DNA of 64,000 bases from Sternotherus odoratus. Lineage: Eukaryota > Chordata > Testudines > Kinosternidae. A program made the position numbers and the translations under genes. The stretch is taken from assembly GCA_032164245.1 (NCBI GenBank), contig JAVMKO010000003.1, positions 35,649,390 through 35,713,389 on the forward strand, written 5' to 3'. Below, in pieces: positions 11,758 through 21,470 of the stretch (positions are counted from its first letter, which is position 1; each line of letters starts with the position of its first letter). The notes below the pieces were generated by a model. That model made no database searches. It saw only the letters and a program-made list of their open reading frames with translations, and was not told where the DNA came from.

Positions 11758-13894
11758 ATCTCCCCACAAAGTTCTGGGAAGAATGTTAATGTGACAAGAA
11801 AGGCCAGATTACACACTAAGAAAAGCTCTGGTGCGGTGCTGTTTCACACACAGCACAATCTTCACTCTGTGTGGAAATAGCAATAGAAATATTCTTCACT
11901 CCCAAATGACTGATATAAAATGCTGGCATTCTGCCTGGGAGAGAACAGGGTTAAGGTTGGGTTGTGTGTGAAACAACACTTAACTGGGCAGATTTGGTTT
12001 GGGATTTTTTTTTATTTGTAGAACTAACCTTTTGGGGGGGAGAGGGAGACTCTCAGTCTCATCTGGTTTTCTAACATTTAGGGCTTTGAAGTCCTATGTA
12101 TGAGAAAAGTTCAAGAAGACTGTTGTGTGGCAGCAAATTTAACACTACCCGGATTAAGATTTTGTATGTGTTCAGTTGAAGGCTGTTTTATGACTCAGGA
12201 CCCTTCTATTAAAGTAGTGACAACCCTACTGTTAATTAAATGCTTTAAACTCAAAACAAAAAGCAGAATTTCGCTCACATCAACTGTGCAAGTATCTGGC
12301 TTCCCTGCCTTTTTCAAGGGTGTGTCCTAATCCACACAGCCAGGCTGCCAAGGAGTAGCTGACAGCAGCTTTGTCAGCTAATTAAGCTTGTGAAAATAAT
12401 TAGCTTCAGCTAAGTTTTACTTTGTTTTGTTGATTTACTTCTCTACAATTTAGATGTAGCCCCTAGAGATGTGTGGTTTTGATTTTGTTTTTAAATATAT
12501 CATAGTGCAGTTTTCTGTTCCAGCATGCTCTGCTGGGACTTGTGAACCCCCCACCAGCAGGGCACCCGTGTGTGGCACCTGTGCATAGCCCACACAAGTT
12601 GCAGAGTTGGGACTGGAAGAATGAGAAATGCTGGATCCTTTCTTAATGGCGTGCACAGACATTTAGATTGATGGTATTTGTTGTAGATTTACACAAGGTC
12701 AGCAGTTTGCATAGTGTTCCTAGCCTTACCTACCACATCAGGGTTGACATTGTACTGTTCTTAATGTATATGGAATCTGAGGAACCTGCTCTCTTCATTG
12801 CAATGAATGACAAACTTCCAAGACCTACTGGGGTTGGCCCTTTGTCTAACAGTTTTAGTCAAAATAAAAAAAGTTGCAGGCAGTGAGTGGAAATTCCTGG
12901 TACAGGTTACTTTATTTATGACCAGTTGTCTTCAGCAAAACAAGTACATTAGGCAAGCCTCAGCTACACCAGACTTTAAAATGTTGTTTGATACAATTAC
13001 CAAGTAATAGATATAATGGTGAATTTGGCTTATAATGTAACTAGTTCTGAGAAACGAAAATCCAGATCACCTAAAACAAACCCTTCAAACTCTTTAATAC
13101 AATCATTCCCCCCCCCCATTCCTTTATATTCTGTGCAGAAAGTGCAGTTTAGGACACTTACCGACTTGATCTACCTCTTGCAGTAACTGTCAGGTATTGA
13201 TGTTACACAATGGTTTTGGAACAGTTGCCAACATTCATATCACACATGGTTCTACTAAGAGATGCCACAGGCAATGGCAGCTGCAAAGGGGTCTGCTTGT
13301 GTCTTCCTGACCAATCAACCATTAGAATGAGTAGATTTGATAATTCACAATTACTTAATGGTCCTGGGTAAGATGTCTCTTTCTGCAAGAAAGATTCATT
13401 GGACTTGGGGTCTGCAGCAGTTCTTAAAATTCTGTAGAGTTAACTAGCTGTTTAAATGCTTTGCTGACTCATGGCTAGACTGCTCAGCACCTTGCAAGAT
13501 CAGGCTCTTAACCACTGAGAATGTTCTTAGGTGATGCAATAAAAGCCCATCTCTACTTTGCTTCAAATGATGATTACACTTCAATTACTTACAGACTTTC
13601 CAGTCCTTTCCACTTTAAAAACCTATGTAACCTTTCCCACCCTCCTCCCCCATCCCACAGTCTAGTCACTGTCCTCCCACCTAAGAACTAGCTGCTATTC
13701 CTTTTGGAGTCAGTTGTTTTCACTTCTGAAACAGTCACAAGTGAAATACGTTTGGTCCTGTTCTGATCCCCTGTGCACAATTACCTAAAAGACAAATCAC
13801 CACTTGAACTGATGGTTAGCACAATTTGCAGGAGGAATGGAAATAGCCAGGCTTTCAAAGGCTAAAATGGGTAAAATGCTTTGATCAAGCTACG
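11758..13894. other. Intergenic, nothing recognised
   Basis: No gene or classifiable repeat. A C run lies near 13109. Short open frames only. Confidence 0.45.
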
Positions 13895-13902
13895 TGATAG
13901 AG

Positions 13903-14049
13903 CAGCAGTTCTCAAACTTCATTGCATTGCACCCCCTTCTGACAACAAAAATTCCTAGATGACCCGGTGGGAGAGCCTAGGGCCCGCTGCCCTAGCTTGA
14001 AGCCCTCAGGCCTTTGCAAGTCTAACAACCCACAGTTTAAGAAGTGCTG
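13903..14049. mobile_element. Short hAT MITE
   Basis: 147 bp: begins cagcagttctcaaactt, ends acagtttaagaagtgctg, imperfect inverted termini. Flanks tgatagag (13895-13902) and tgatcgag (14050-14057) match at 7 of 8 positions. Confidence 0.8.
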
Positions 14050-14297
14050 TGATCGAGTACACCTGGTGCTTAGACTCCCTTTCATCCACATCAAATTGAT
14101 ACTTGTTTTTCTTTCCAAAAATGTCAGAAATGAATTTAGGACCAAATTTTAAAAGCAGCCTATAATTTTTTCCCTAGAGTCAACTTCAGTTTGCAACCCT
14201 CAGTGGCTATTCCACAGGGCGAGACTGGATTTATAAATCCAATCACCTGGTTGCATCCAGCTGCATTAGCAATTCTTTCCAGGTGCAAAATAGATAG

Positions 14298-14390
14298 CAG
14301 GTTAAGGATGGTCCAGTTGGTAGAGAGTTGGCTTAGGGCATGGAAGTCACCTCTCCTGCCACAGACTTTGTGTGACCTTGGGCAAGTCAA
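14298..14390 (+). repeat. MIR SINE, left half (interrupted)
   Basis: MIR core with 'tgtgaccttgggcaagtcaa', cut at 14391 by the element starting at 14394. The tail resumes at 16501. Confidence 0.75.
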
Positions 14391-14469
14391 TTAGGCCTGG
14401 ATCCACAAAGGGACTTTGGTGCCTAAACTCTGGATTTAGACACCCAAGTCCCAGTTTTAGGCTCTAATA

Positions 14470-15142
14470 CAGTGGTTCTCAAACTTTTTGTATTGGTGAC
14501 CCCTTTTGGACACCAGGCCTCTAAGCGCAACCCCCCCTTAGGGGTCGGGCTGGGGGGGGGCTGCTGGCAGCCCTTTGGGGCAGGGGCTGGGGTTGGGGGG
14601 GTTCCAGCAGCTCCCTGCAGTAGGGACAGCCTAAAGACTGGGCGCATGGAGCTGGTCGGGGCCAGGGGGGTGCCGGGAGCCCGCCGTGACCGGCCTGAGC
14701 TCGCAAGGGCACTGGGCGCCTGCCGTGACCGGGCTCGGCTTACAGGGGTGCCTGGAGCCGGGTGGGGGGGGGGTGGTGAAGGGAGCCCACCGGGACCGAG
14801 CTTGCGGGGGCTCGGCTCGCGGAGGCGCCTGGAGCCAGCTGGGGCCAGAGGGGAACTGGTAGCCCACTGTGAGCGGGACTCGGCTTACAAGGCACTTGGA
14901 ACCAGCTGGGGCCGGGGAGGGGGGGCACCGGGAGCCTTCTGTGACCGGGCTCGGCTCGCGGGGGTGCCTGGAGCTGGCCGGGGTGGCGCGGGGAGCCCGC
15001 CATGACTGGGACTGAGCTCGCGGGGATGCTGGATGCCAGTAGCCTGTGGCAGGGGTCAGGGCTGGCTGCAGGGGCTCGTGACCCCTGCAAAACCAGGTCG
15101 TGACCCCCAGAGGGGTCCCGACCCCCACTTTGAGAACCAATG
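14470..15142. mobile_element. Non-autonomous hAT element
   Basis: 673 bp, GC-rich. Termini CAGTGGTTCTCAAAC and (reverse) CATTGGTTCTCAAAG. A perfect 8-bp target duplication ctctaata (14462-14469, 15143-15150). The interior repeats GC-rich phrases such as 'cggctcgcgg(g/a)gg' and 'cctggagc(c/t)'. The 177-residue open frame inside is low-complexity and not a gene. Confidence 0.9.
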
Positions 15143-15394
15143 CTCTAATAGGATCCACAAAACCTGCCCAGCTGCTGCCTAACTCTATATGAGCCTAAAC
15201 TCACTTGGAGCCTAAATTTTTGCTGTAAAAGTCCCCTCCGTGCCTATGTATCTGCCTCTGGGCATGCTCTCTGCTGCCTCACTCTAGACAGCTGGATGCC
15301 TATCTCACACCTAAGACCCAGTAGGATCTTCAAACCTGTCTATCATGTTTCATGGCCTGATCTGGTAGGTGTGTTCTCTGGGCCAGGAAGAGAT

Positions 15395-15680
15395 AGTGAG
15401 AATGACTCTGTGGCCTGGTGGTTAGGGCACCATCTGAGAGAGGGGAGAGCCAGGGTCCAGTGCCCCTGCTCCAATGACTATTTAATGATGTATCCAAAGT
15501 GAAACAGCCCTCACAGGAGAGACTGAAGGAGCACTGTGTCAGTATATCCCATAGCTCAGTGATGTGCTGAGAGGGATGGGAGATGCCTGTTCAAATCCTT
15601 TCCACACATCAGGTGGGGGGAGAACTGAACCTGGATCTCCCACCTACTAGGTAAATGCTCTAACCCCTGCTCTAAAAGTT
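15395..15680 (+). repeat. tRNA-like SINE sequence within Harbinger-like element
   Basis: 'tctgtggcctggtggttagg' resembles an A box region and 'gatgcctgttcaaatcc' a B box; 'ctggatctcccacctactag' and 'atgctctaacccctg' follow. I cannot tell whether it is an inserted SINE or part of the parent element. Confidence 0.4.
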
Positions 15681-16157
15681 ATAAGACAAAGGGCAACAAA
15701 GGCAAGAGGATCCCCCTGTTTGTGGACTGCAAGCAAAGACCGGTGCCTCCTTGCAGCTCAGACTTAGGGCACCAAGCTCTGTGAGAGGGGCAGAGTTTAG
15801 GACATACCGCTCTGGACAGCAGCTCCCATTGGGTATTTTCGATGGCTCTCTGCCTAGCATGCTGGCTTTTGTGTATTGTCTCTCTCCCCCCACGCATTGC
15901 ACAGGTAGGCCCGAGAACCTACCTCAGGCTCTGTGGAGGGGCCTAAAAGTTAGGTGTCACAGTGCTCAGTGTCACAATGCCAAGCAGGGCCAATGCCCAG
16001 GGTGCCAACTTCCAGGGTGTTCCCAGTTGCTTTGTTACTTTGCCTTTTTGTTGTTGTTCTGCTCTGCTCTGATTGGCTGGATGTGTAATTCCCCTCAGCT
16101 GACGGGCAAAATGGCAAGGGACACTCCTGATCCCAAAGTCCCTTTGTGAATATAGGC

Positions 16158-16488
16158 CAGTGGTTGGCAACCTATGGCCTGTGTGCCAAAGGTGGCACAC
16201 AAGCTGATTTTCTGCTGACAGACGGCGGAGGCCTCAGCCCACTGCCGCTGTGGGGTTCCCTCTGCTGGCCCCTTGCCAGCTGGTGTCTCGCTGCCTGCCC
16301 CACTCAGCTCCCACTGCTAGCCTGGGTTTCCTTCACCCAGGCTGGCAGGAGCCTGCGGGAGAAACCCCAAAGGAGGGGTGGACTGATCCCCCTCAGACCC
16401 TCCCTTTCCGGACTGGCATGCGAAGCCTTAAATTTAATTGAATAAATGAAGACTCGGCACACCACCTCTGAAAGGCTGCCGACCCCTG
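16158..16488 (+). mobile_element. Non-autonomous hAT element
   Basis: 331 bp; termini CAGTGGTTGGCAACC and (reverse) CAGGGGTCGGCAGCC. Target duplication atataggc / atctaggc (16150-16157, 16489-16496), 7 of 8. It landed in the right inverted repeat of the Harbinger-like element. Confidence 0.85.
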
Positions 16489-16500
16489 ATCTAGGCTTTA

Positions 16501-16590
16501 GTTCCACAGAAGTATCCTGAGGATAAATATATTAAAGATTGTGAGAAACTCATACTATGGTAGTAGGGCTCATGTAAGTACCTACAATAG
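16501..16590 (+). repeat. MIR SINE, right half
   Basis: 'cctgaggataaatatattaa' and 'agattgtgagaaactcatac' are the MIR tail, continuing the copy broken at 14390. Confidence 0.75.
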
Positions 16591-16620
16591 ATCAATTCCA
16601 CTAACAAATTAGTACCTAGA

Positions 16621-16927
16621 TCGCATGCCAGTCTGGAAGGGGCGGGGCTTTGGGGGGAAAGGAGGGGCTGAGGGGGGTCAGCCTGCCTCCACTTCGTGGT
16701 TTCCCCCACAGGCTCCTGTCAGCTGCGGTCTCAGCCTGCCACCAGCCTAGGTTCCCTACACCCAGACTAGCAGCAGGAGCTGAGTGGGGCAGGCGGCGGG
16801 ACCCCAGATTGGCAAGGGACCAGCAGGGGGAGCCCCAGAGCGGCAGTGGGCTGAGCCCTTCGCCACGTGCCAGCAGAAATCGGCTCGTGTGCCACCTTTG
16901 GCATGCGTGCTATAGGTTGCCAATCTG
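16621..16927 (-). mobile_element. Truncated hAT, inverted copy
   Basis: In reverse it begins cagattggcaacctat and runs parallel to the 16158 copy (ccaaaggtggcacac; gcccactgccgct; ccagactggcatgcga), then stops before the other terminus. The two copies face away from each other across about 130 bp. Confidence 0.75.
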
Positions 16928-17779
16928 TGCCCTAAGGGCTTATCTTTAAATGCTGCATAAGATTAAGAAATTGTGGAAGATTTGTGCATCTATAAGATAT
17001 TCACAGTCTGACTGTATGTAACATGTGGCACACTGTTCTGTAATATCCTTAGAACAGCCCCTGTATAGTCCTAACCAGAATGTGCTTTGGAGCAACCAAA
17101 GAAGAGACTGCACCCAACTAATCCATTCTATGTTTTATACTGAGTCCAATGCATTCTTAGCTAGGACTATGGGATTTCAACACAGAGAGATCACAATCAT
17201 GTTTAGTAAACCTTAAATAGTAGTTCTGTAGCTCAATGCTTTGATCCTAGGAGCACCCAGTAAACTGGAACCCAGCATTGTTCCTGAAAACAACCGTGGC
17301 CCTCGCCTCCTCGTATTACTGCTGCCTGTATTTACTAACAATATAGCTACCCCTTCCATCTTTAAAACAATTTTCTGTAAAAAGCAGTAAGTTGCAGAGG
17401 TCTCATGCTGTGATGTTCCCTGGTGAATGCAATCCAAGCAGGTGTCTTCATGCTGCCTCTATTTCTATTATCAGACCAACTTTAACGTTTAGTGTGTTTT
17501 GTTCTAGCTGCAGAACAAAAATAGATTTTGCTTCCATTTTCACCACTGGACCCCTACAAATGTGGGTGAATTTAAAATTACTTGCAACCAACTCTGAGGT
17601 AGTTGGCCGAGGAAGTAGAAACAAGGAAATATATGTTTCTTTTTGCAACATATGTCACTATTAAATGGTGCTTTACAATTGCAAAGTTGGCAATGTAGTG
17701 CTCCCAAGTGCTGATCATACTGAAAGTGGAGTGATTGCAAACCTAGGAGTATGGAAAGGCTGAGTGAATGGCTTATGAC
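16928..17779. other. Intergenic, nothing recognised
   Basis: No gene or repeat termini seen. Confidence 0.4.
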
Positions 17780-17990
17780 TGAGAGCTTGCAGACCTGAGC
17801 AGCCTTTGGGTGACTTTAAGAGAATCACTTAGCCACTCTGTGCCTCAGTTTCCTCACCTGTAAAATGGGGCTAATAATACTTCCCTTCAGGCATCTTCTG
17901 AAATCCAAGTCTTTAATATTGTGATACATTTTGAAAACATCAGATGGAAGGCACTGTATCAATACCAAGTATTAGCTATAGTAACAACAG
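17780..17990 (+). repeat. MIR SINE
   Basis: 'ctctgtgcctcagtttcctc' and 'gtaaaatggggctaataata' are diagnostic for MIR. Confidence 0.8.
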
Positions 17991-18034
17991 TAGTATTAAC
18001 AACTAAGCAAATTTAGAGGATGTGGCAAAGAACA

Positions 18035-18255
18035 TAGGAACTGCAATACAGCATCAGACCAGTGGATCTTTTAGCCCAGTATTCTGACTCTGGCAAGGAC
18101 CTGCACTAGAAGCTTTTGAAGAAGATTCCCAGCAGAAACAGTTAAAGAATAACCAGCTCAAAAGAAAGCTCCTTCCTCACCCTCATCAATTAGTTGTTGG
18201 CTTATGTCCTGAAGCAGGAGGGTTTATAACCCTTCTTAAATGTTTTTATTTTATT
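18035..18255 (-). mobile_element. CR1 LINE 3' end, antisense
   Basis: 'gaacataggaactgcaatac' and 'cagaccagtggatctttta', the antisense end of a CR1 subfamily; 'ttatgtcctgaagcaggagg' follows. Confidence 0.65.
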
Positions 18256-19732
18256 GAATATAATGTGGCTATTGTCATTAATGAAACTTAGCATAGAAAT
18301 CTTCAGATAGACTTGATGAATAATAAAAACAAAATGTGCCAAATTATATGTTGAGGTGATAATGGCTGACAGCTTAAGTAGGGAGGTTGCTGAATTAGCC
18401 AACACCTAAAAAGATGACTACCATGCTGGGATACAGATTAGATTTATACAACATACCTGGTCATAAAGCTGCTGCAGACCCTTATATTTCACAAACTGCA
18501 ATATACATTTTGAAACATTCTATAAATATACTTTATCCTGCTCTTGTAAATGTCACTAAACTCCACCCTTACTGCCGATGGTATCATTTCCATAGCAACT
18601 AAGTACTTCAGAATAGAAAAGGCAGAGAGAATCTAATGAAAGGAAACATGCAAACAAAAGACAAATGATTAGACTGAACCTGTTTGACAGACACCAAGTA
18701 TTTCATGGTGTAGAGTACTATAGCATGTTTACTGCCGCTTATTTTGTAATAATCTTGACCCAGGCTAGTACCAATAAAAACTTTATATCATCTTACGTCA
18801 TAACATATTATCAGGGCATTGTCTGGAAGACTGGAGAGTAGCGATATGCTCAAACTACAATGTTTGGACCTGACTCCCAAAGCCCAAGGGTCTTTGGATC
18901 CAGGATTTTGGTTCAGCCCATTATATTAATAGGAGCCAGCCATGAAATGTGGATCTAGATCTGAACTTCCTCAGAGTATCTGGGTCCAGAGCAATCTCTT
19001 CTAGTGATCACTGCTAAGTTCCAATTTAGTCCAGAGCTTTGAAATACTGTATATTTTGCTGTGGAATGGAGAACAATGAAACAGAAGCCAAAGAGCAACA
19101 GAGATTGTATAACTGCTGAAAAGATACATGCTCCAAGGGAAGTTTAAAGAAATCTGCCAAGATTTTCAAAGTTGGTCACCTAAAGGTAGGCAGCAAAAAT
19201 CTATAGTTAGACACCTACATACTTGACTTGATTTTTCATGAGTCCTGCCCACTGATAGCTCCAATTAAAATCAAGTTTGCATAATTTAAATATGGGGTAG
19301 AATAAGGGACATATGTATTCAAGGACTGTTGCAACCTTAAACTAAAAGTAGGGCAAGTTTTGCATAAGAAAAATGGCCAATGTTAAGAACATTTCAAGGA
19401 TGACAGGAGAGATCAATGAATGGACATGTCCACAAACAGGGAGTAGATACACCCCAGGGAATGATGTAGGGGATAAATGTATCCGGGATGGATTATGGCT
19501 CCCCTGCCCTGCTGTACAAGGGGTGAGAGGCCTGCGGGGTGAGAGACCTGCAGGGTGTCTGTTCTCCCTAATCCTGTTTATCTACCCCCCTGCACAGTCT
19601 TTTATGCCTATGGAGAGTGAAGAGTAGAGGGCTGCCCAATCATAGAGGATGCATTTGACACCCACATTACACAGAGGAGAGAATCTGGCCCACATTTACA
19701 GATGCAGAGAAGAGGGGAAATGATAAACATGA
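18256..19732. other. GCM1 downstream flank / 3' UTR region
   Basis: The GCM1 3' UTR should begin at 19732 going down, but I found no convincing minus-strand poly(A) signal close to the stop. Near 19158-19280 'gattttcaaagttggtcacc' resembles one arm of the foldback MITE at 49.9 kb. Nothing else recognised. Confidence 0.45.
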
Positions 19733-20485
19733 TCATCGTAAAGGATAGAGACTAAAAAACATTTCATAGTTGTAATAATCCAGATTGGTGTATTTTCTTT
19801 CTTCTTCAAAGTCCCATTCATTTCCTTTTGTGAGTGCCGAAGGCTGTTGATGGTGATGTGTGGAGTTCATAATGAGGTAGGGGTCCTCCGAAGAGAGATG
19901 GTAGAAAGAGGAAGGGATGTAGCTGCTGTCGTAATTGACATGCAGTTTCCCTTCATAAAAATCATCTCCAGACAGGCCTGTGTTAGGCCTGGCAGGATGG
20001 TAGCCAGCCTTTGTCATAGGTGGTATATTGGGAACATGTTGGATACTGGAGTCCATACAGTTTTGTGAAGAAATGATTTCACAATGCAGATCGGCCAAAG
20101 ATAAAGCAGAAACATTGCAACACTTGTCAATACATGGATTCCTTTCAAGGGTAGTGTTCTTATTCCAGGGTTGTGGCTCTCCAGAGTCAGTGTACATATT
20201 GCACACAGAAGGTCCAGACAGATCACCGCTATCATGTTCCCTCCTGCCAATTTCTTTGCACTTATCATAGTATTTGTTAGATCCTATGTCCTGAGAATGT
20301 TCTGTTAGGTAAGGGGATCTTCCAAAACCATAGTTTTTGGCAAGAGACAAACAATTATTTCTTATTTGCTCTTGAGGGGTTTTGTCTATTAAATGTCCAT
20401 TAAAACTACTGGGTGCTATGTAGTTTTCCTGACTGGAAAGAAGTAAAGGCAAAACTTCTTGACTTTGAATCTCACCTGTCAGGGA
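19733..20485 (-). CDS. GCM1: GCM1 coding exon 5 (transactivation region, stop)
   Basis: Last coding exon, residues 199-448 and a TGA stop at 19735-19733. It begins SLTGEIQSQ, which lines up with the mammalian exon start, and ends with the conserved block WDFEEE followed by LDYYNYEMFFSLYPLR; human GCM1 ends in a similar CPLR. Between them are Ser/Pro/Tyr-rich, low-complexity stretches expected of a transactivation region, with short conserved islands such as GHLIDKTPQ, SGDL and SSEDPYL. Acceptor: T-rich tract ending TTCTTAAG before 20485. The open frame extends artificially into the intron up to 20512. Total protein 448 residues against 436 in human. No canonical poly(A) signal could be assigned to the 3' UTR. 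Confidence 0.94.
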   Translation of the reverse strand, partial: SLTGEIQSQEVLPLLLSSQENYIAPSSFNGHLIDKTPQEQIRNNCLSLAKNYGFGRSPYLTEHSQDIGSNKYYDKCKEIGRREHDSGDLSGPSVCNMYTDSGEPQPWNKNTTLERNPCIDKCCNVSALSLADLHCEIISSQNCMDSSIQHVPNIPPMTKAGYHPARPNTGLSGDDFYEGKLHVNYDSSYIPSSFYHLSSEDPYLIMNSTHHHQQPSALTKGNEWDFEEERKYTNLDYYNYEMFFSLYPLR

Positions 20486-20729
20486 CTTAAGAAAGAAAAA
20501 TAAATTTAACAATTAACTCAACAAAACAAACAAAAAAGAAAAAGAAACCCTTATAACTAACCCAGACCAATTCATTCTCTTAATACAAACAATAAAACAG
20601 ATCCAGTTAGAGTACCAAAGTTATCTGAGTTTATATTTCTTCTCTCCTTGCATTATGTTAATGTGGATCGTAATGGTGAATCTTAGTAGACTGGTGGTAC
20701 TGTATAAGAGAAATTTAAACTGGAAAGAA

Positions 20730-21136
20730 TCAGAGAGGTAGCCGTGTTAGTCTGGAATAGCAGAGGTAACAAAGTCCTGTGGCACCTTAAAGACTAACTA
20801 TAAAGTTTTGAAGCGTAAGCTTTCGTGGGCTGCACTTCGTCGGATGCAAGCAGTGGAAGTGCTTGCTAATTACAGAAATAGTTTCTCCTCTCTCCATGTT
20901 CACCCCCCCCATTCAAATGCTAGAAGAATAACCCACCCTCCCTGATCGGAGATAACAATCTGGTTCAGCATAATTGGACTAACCTTTTTACCTCCCACCT
21001 GGTTCTTGCCTACTTTTCTATACCTGCCTCTGGACACTTCCACTGCTTGCATCCGACGAAGTGGGTATTAGCCCATGAAAGCTTATGCTTCAAAACTTTA
21101 TAGTTAGTCTTTAAGGTGCCACAGAACTTTGTTACC
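20730..21136. mobile_element. Inverted SINE pair inserted as one unit
   Basis: Lies in the last GCM1 intron. A 15-bp target duplication ttaaactggaaagaa (20715-20729, 21137-21151) bounds the whole unit. Left arm 20765-20831 and right arm 21070-21136 are reverse complements with few mismatches; a further 29-nt perfect complement (about 20833-20861 with 21035-21063) extends the stem. The spacer of about 170 bp includes a block shared with the 24.8-kb copy. The head 'cagagaggtagccgtgttag' is that of the turtle tRNA-derived SINE. Confidence 0.85.
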
Positions 21137-21299
21137 TTAAACTGGAAAGAAACCCATCCAAGTCTGGTGTCTCTTCCTTTGAACTTGTGTCTGTTTCTTC
21201 ATAATAGGGGATCAGGGTTGCGAGCCCAGATGATAAACAGCAAAGGAAAGTCAGAGATCAGGGAAAGAAGAAGGGTGGCCTTGGTGTTCGGATGCTAGT

Positions 21300-21470
21300 C
21301 TGGGACTTTTAAGACTTTGGCTCTGTTCTCTGATACACAATTTCTGTGTAACCTTGGGCAAGTCACATAATCACTCTGCCGTGTCTGTAAAATGGAGAGA
21401 ATATTACTCTATGGGGGTTGTGAAAATAAATACATTAAAGGTGGAGTGTTCGGATGCCATGCTGATGCGG
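21300..21470 (+). repeat. MIR SINE
   Basis: 'taaccttgggcaagtcacat', 'ctgtaaaatggagagaat' and 'gtgaaaataaatacattaaa' mark a nearly full MIR in the last GCM1 intron. Confidence 0.8.

Larger units (their letters stand above)
14394..16497. mobile_element. PIF/Harbinger-like element with two nested hATs
   Basis: Left terminus GGCCTGGATCCACAAAGGGA and right terminus, read in reverse, AGCCTAGATTCACAAAGGGA, continuing ACTTTGG on both sides: about 26-bp inverted repeats. Flanked by TTA at 14391-14393 and 16498-16500, the 3-bp duplication typical of PIF/Harbinger, and the element splits a MIR SINE cleanly. No transposase frame. The interior (about 15395-15680) has tRNA-like phrases 'ggcctggtggttagggcac' and 'gttcaaatcc', hinting at captured SINE sequence. 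hATs at 14470-15142 and 16158-16488 sit inside it. Confidence 0.72.

Noticed and set aside
14472..15158. Frames of 175-177 codons on both strands
   Set aside because: Interior of a non-autonomous hAT element; composition-driven.
15395..15680. tRNA gene
   Set aside because: A- and B-box-like phrases are present but no cloverleaf can be assembled; better explained as SINE-derived sequence.
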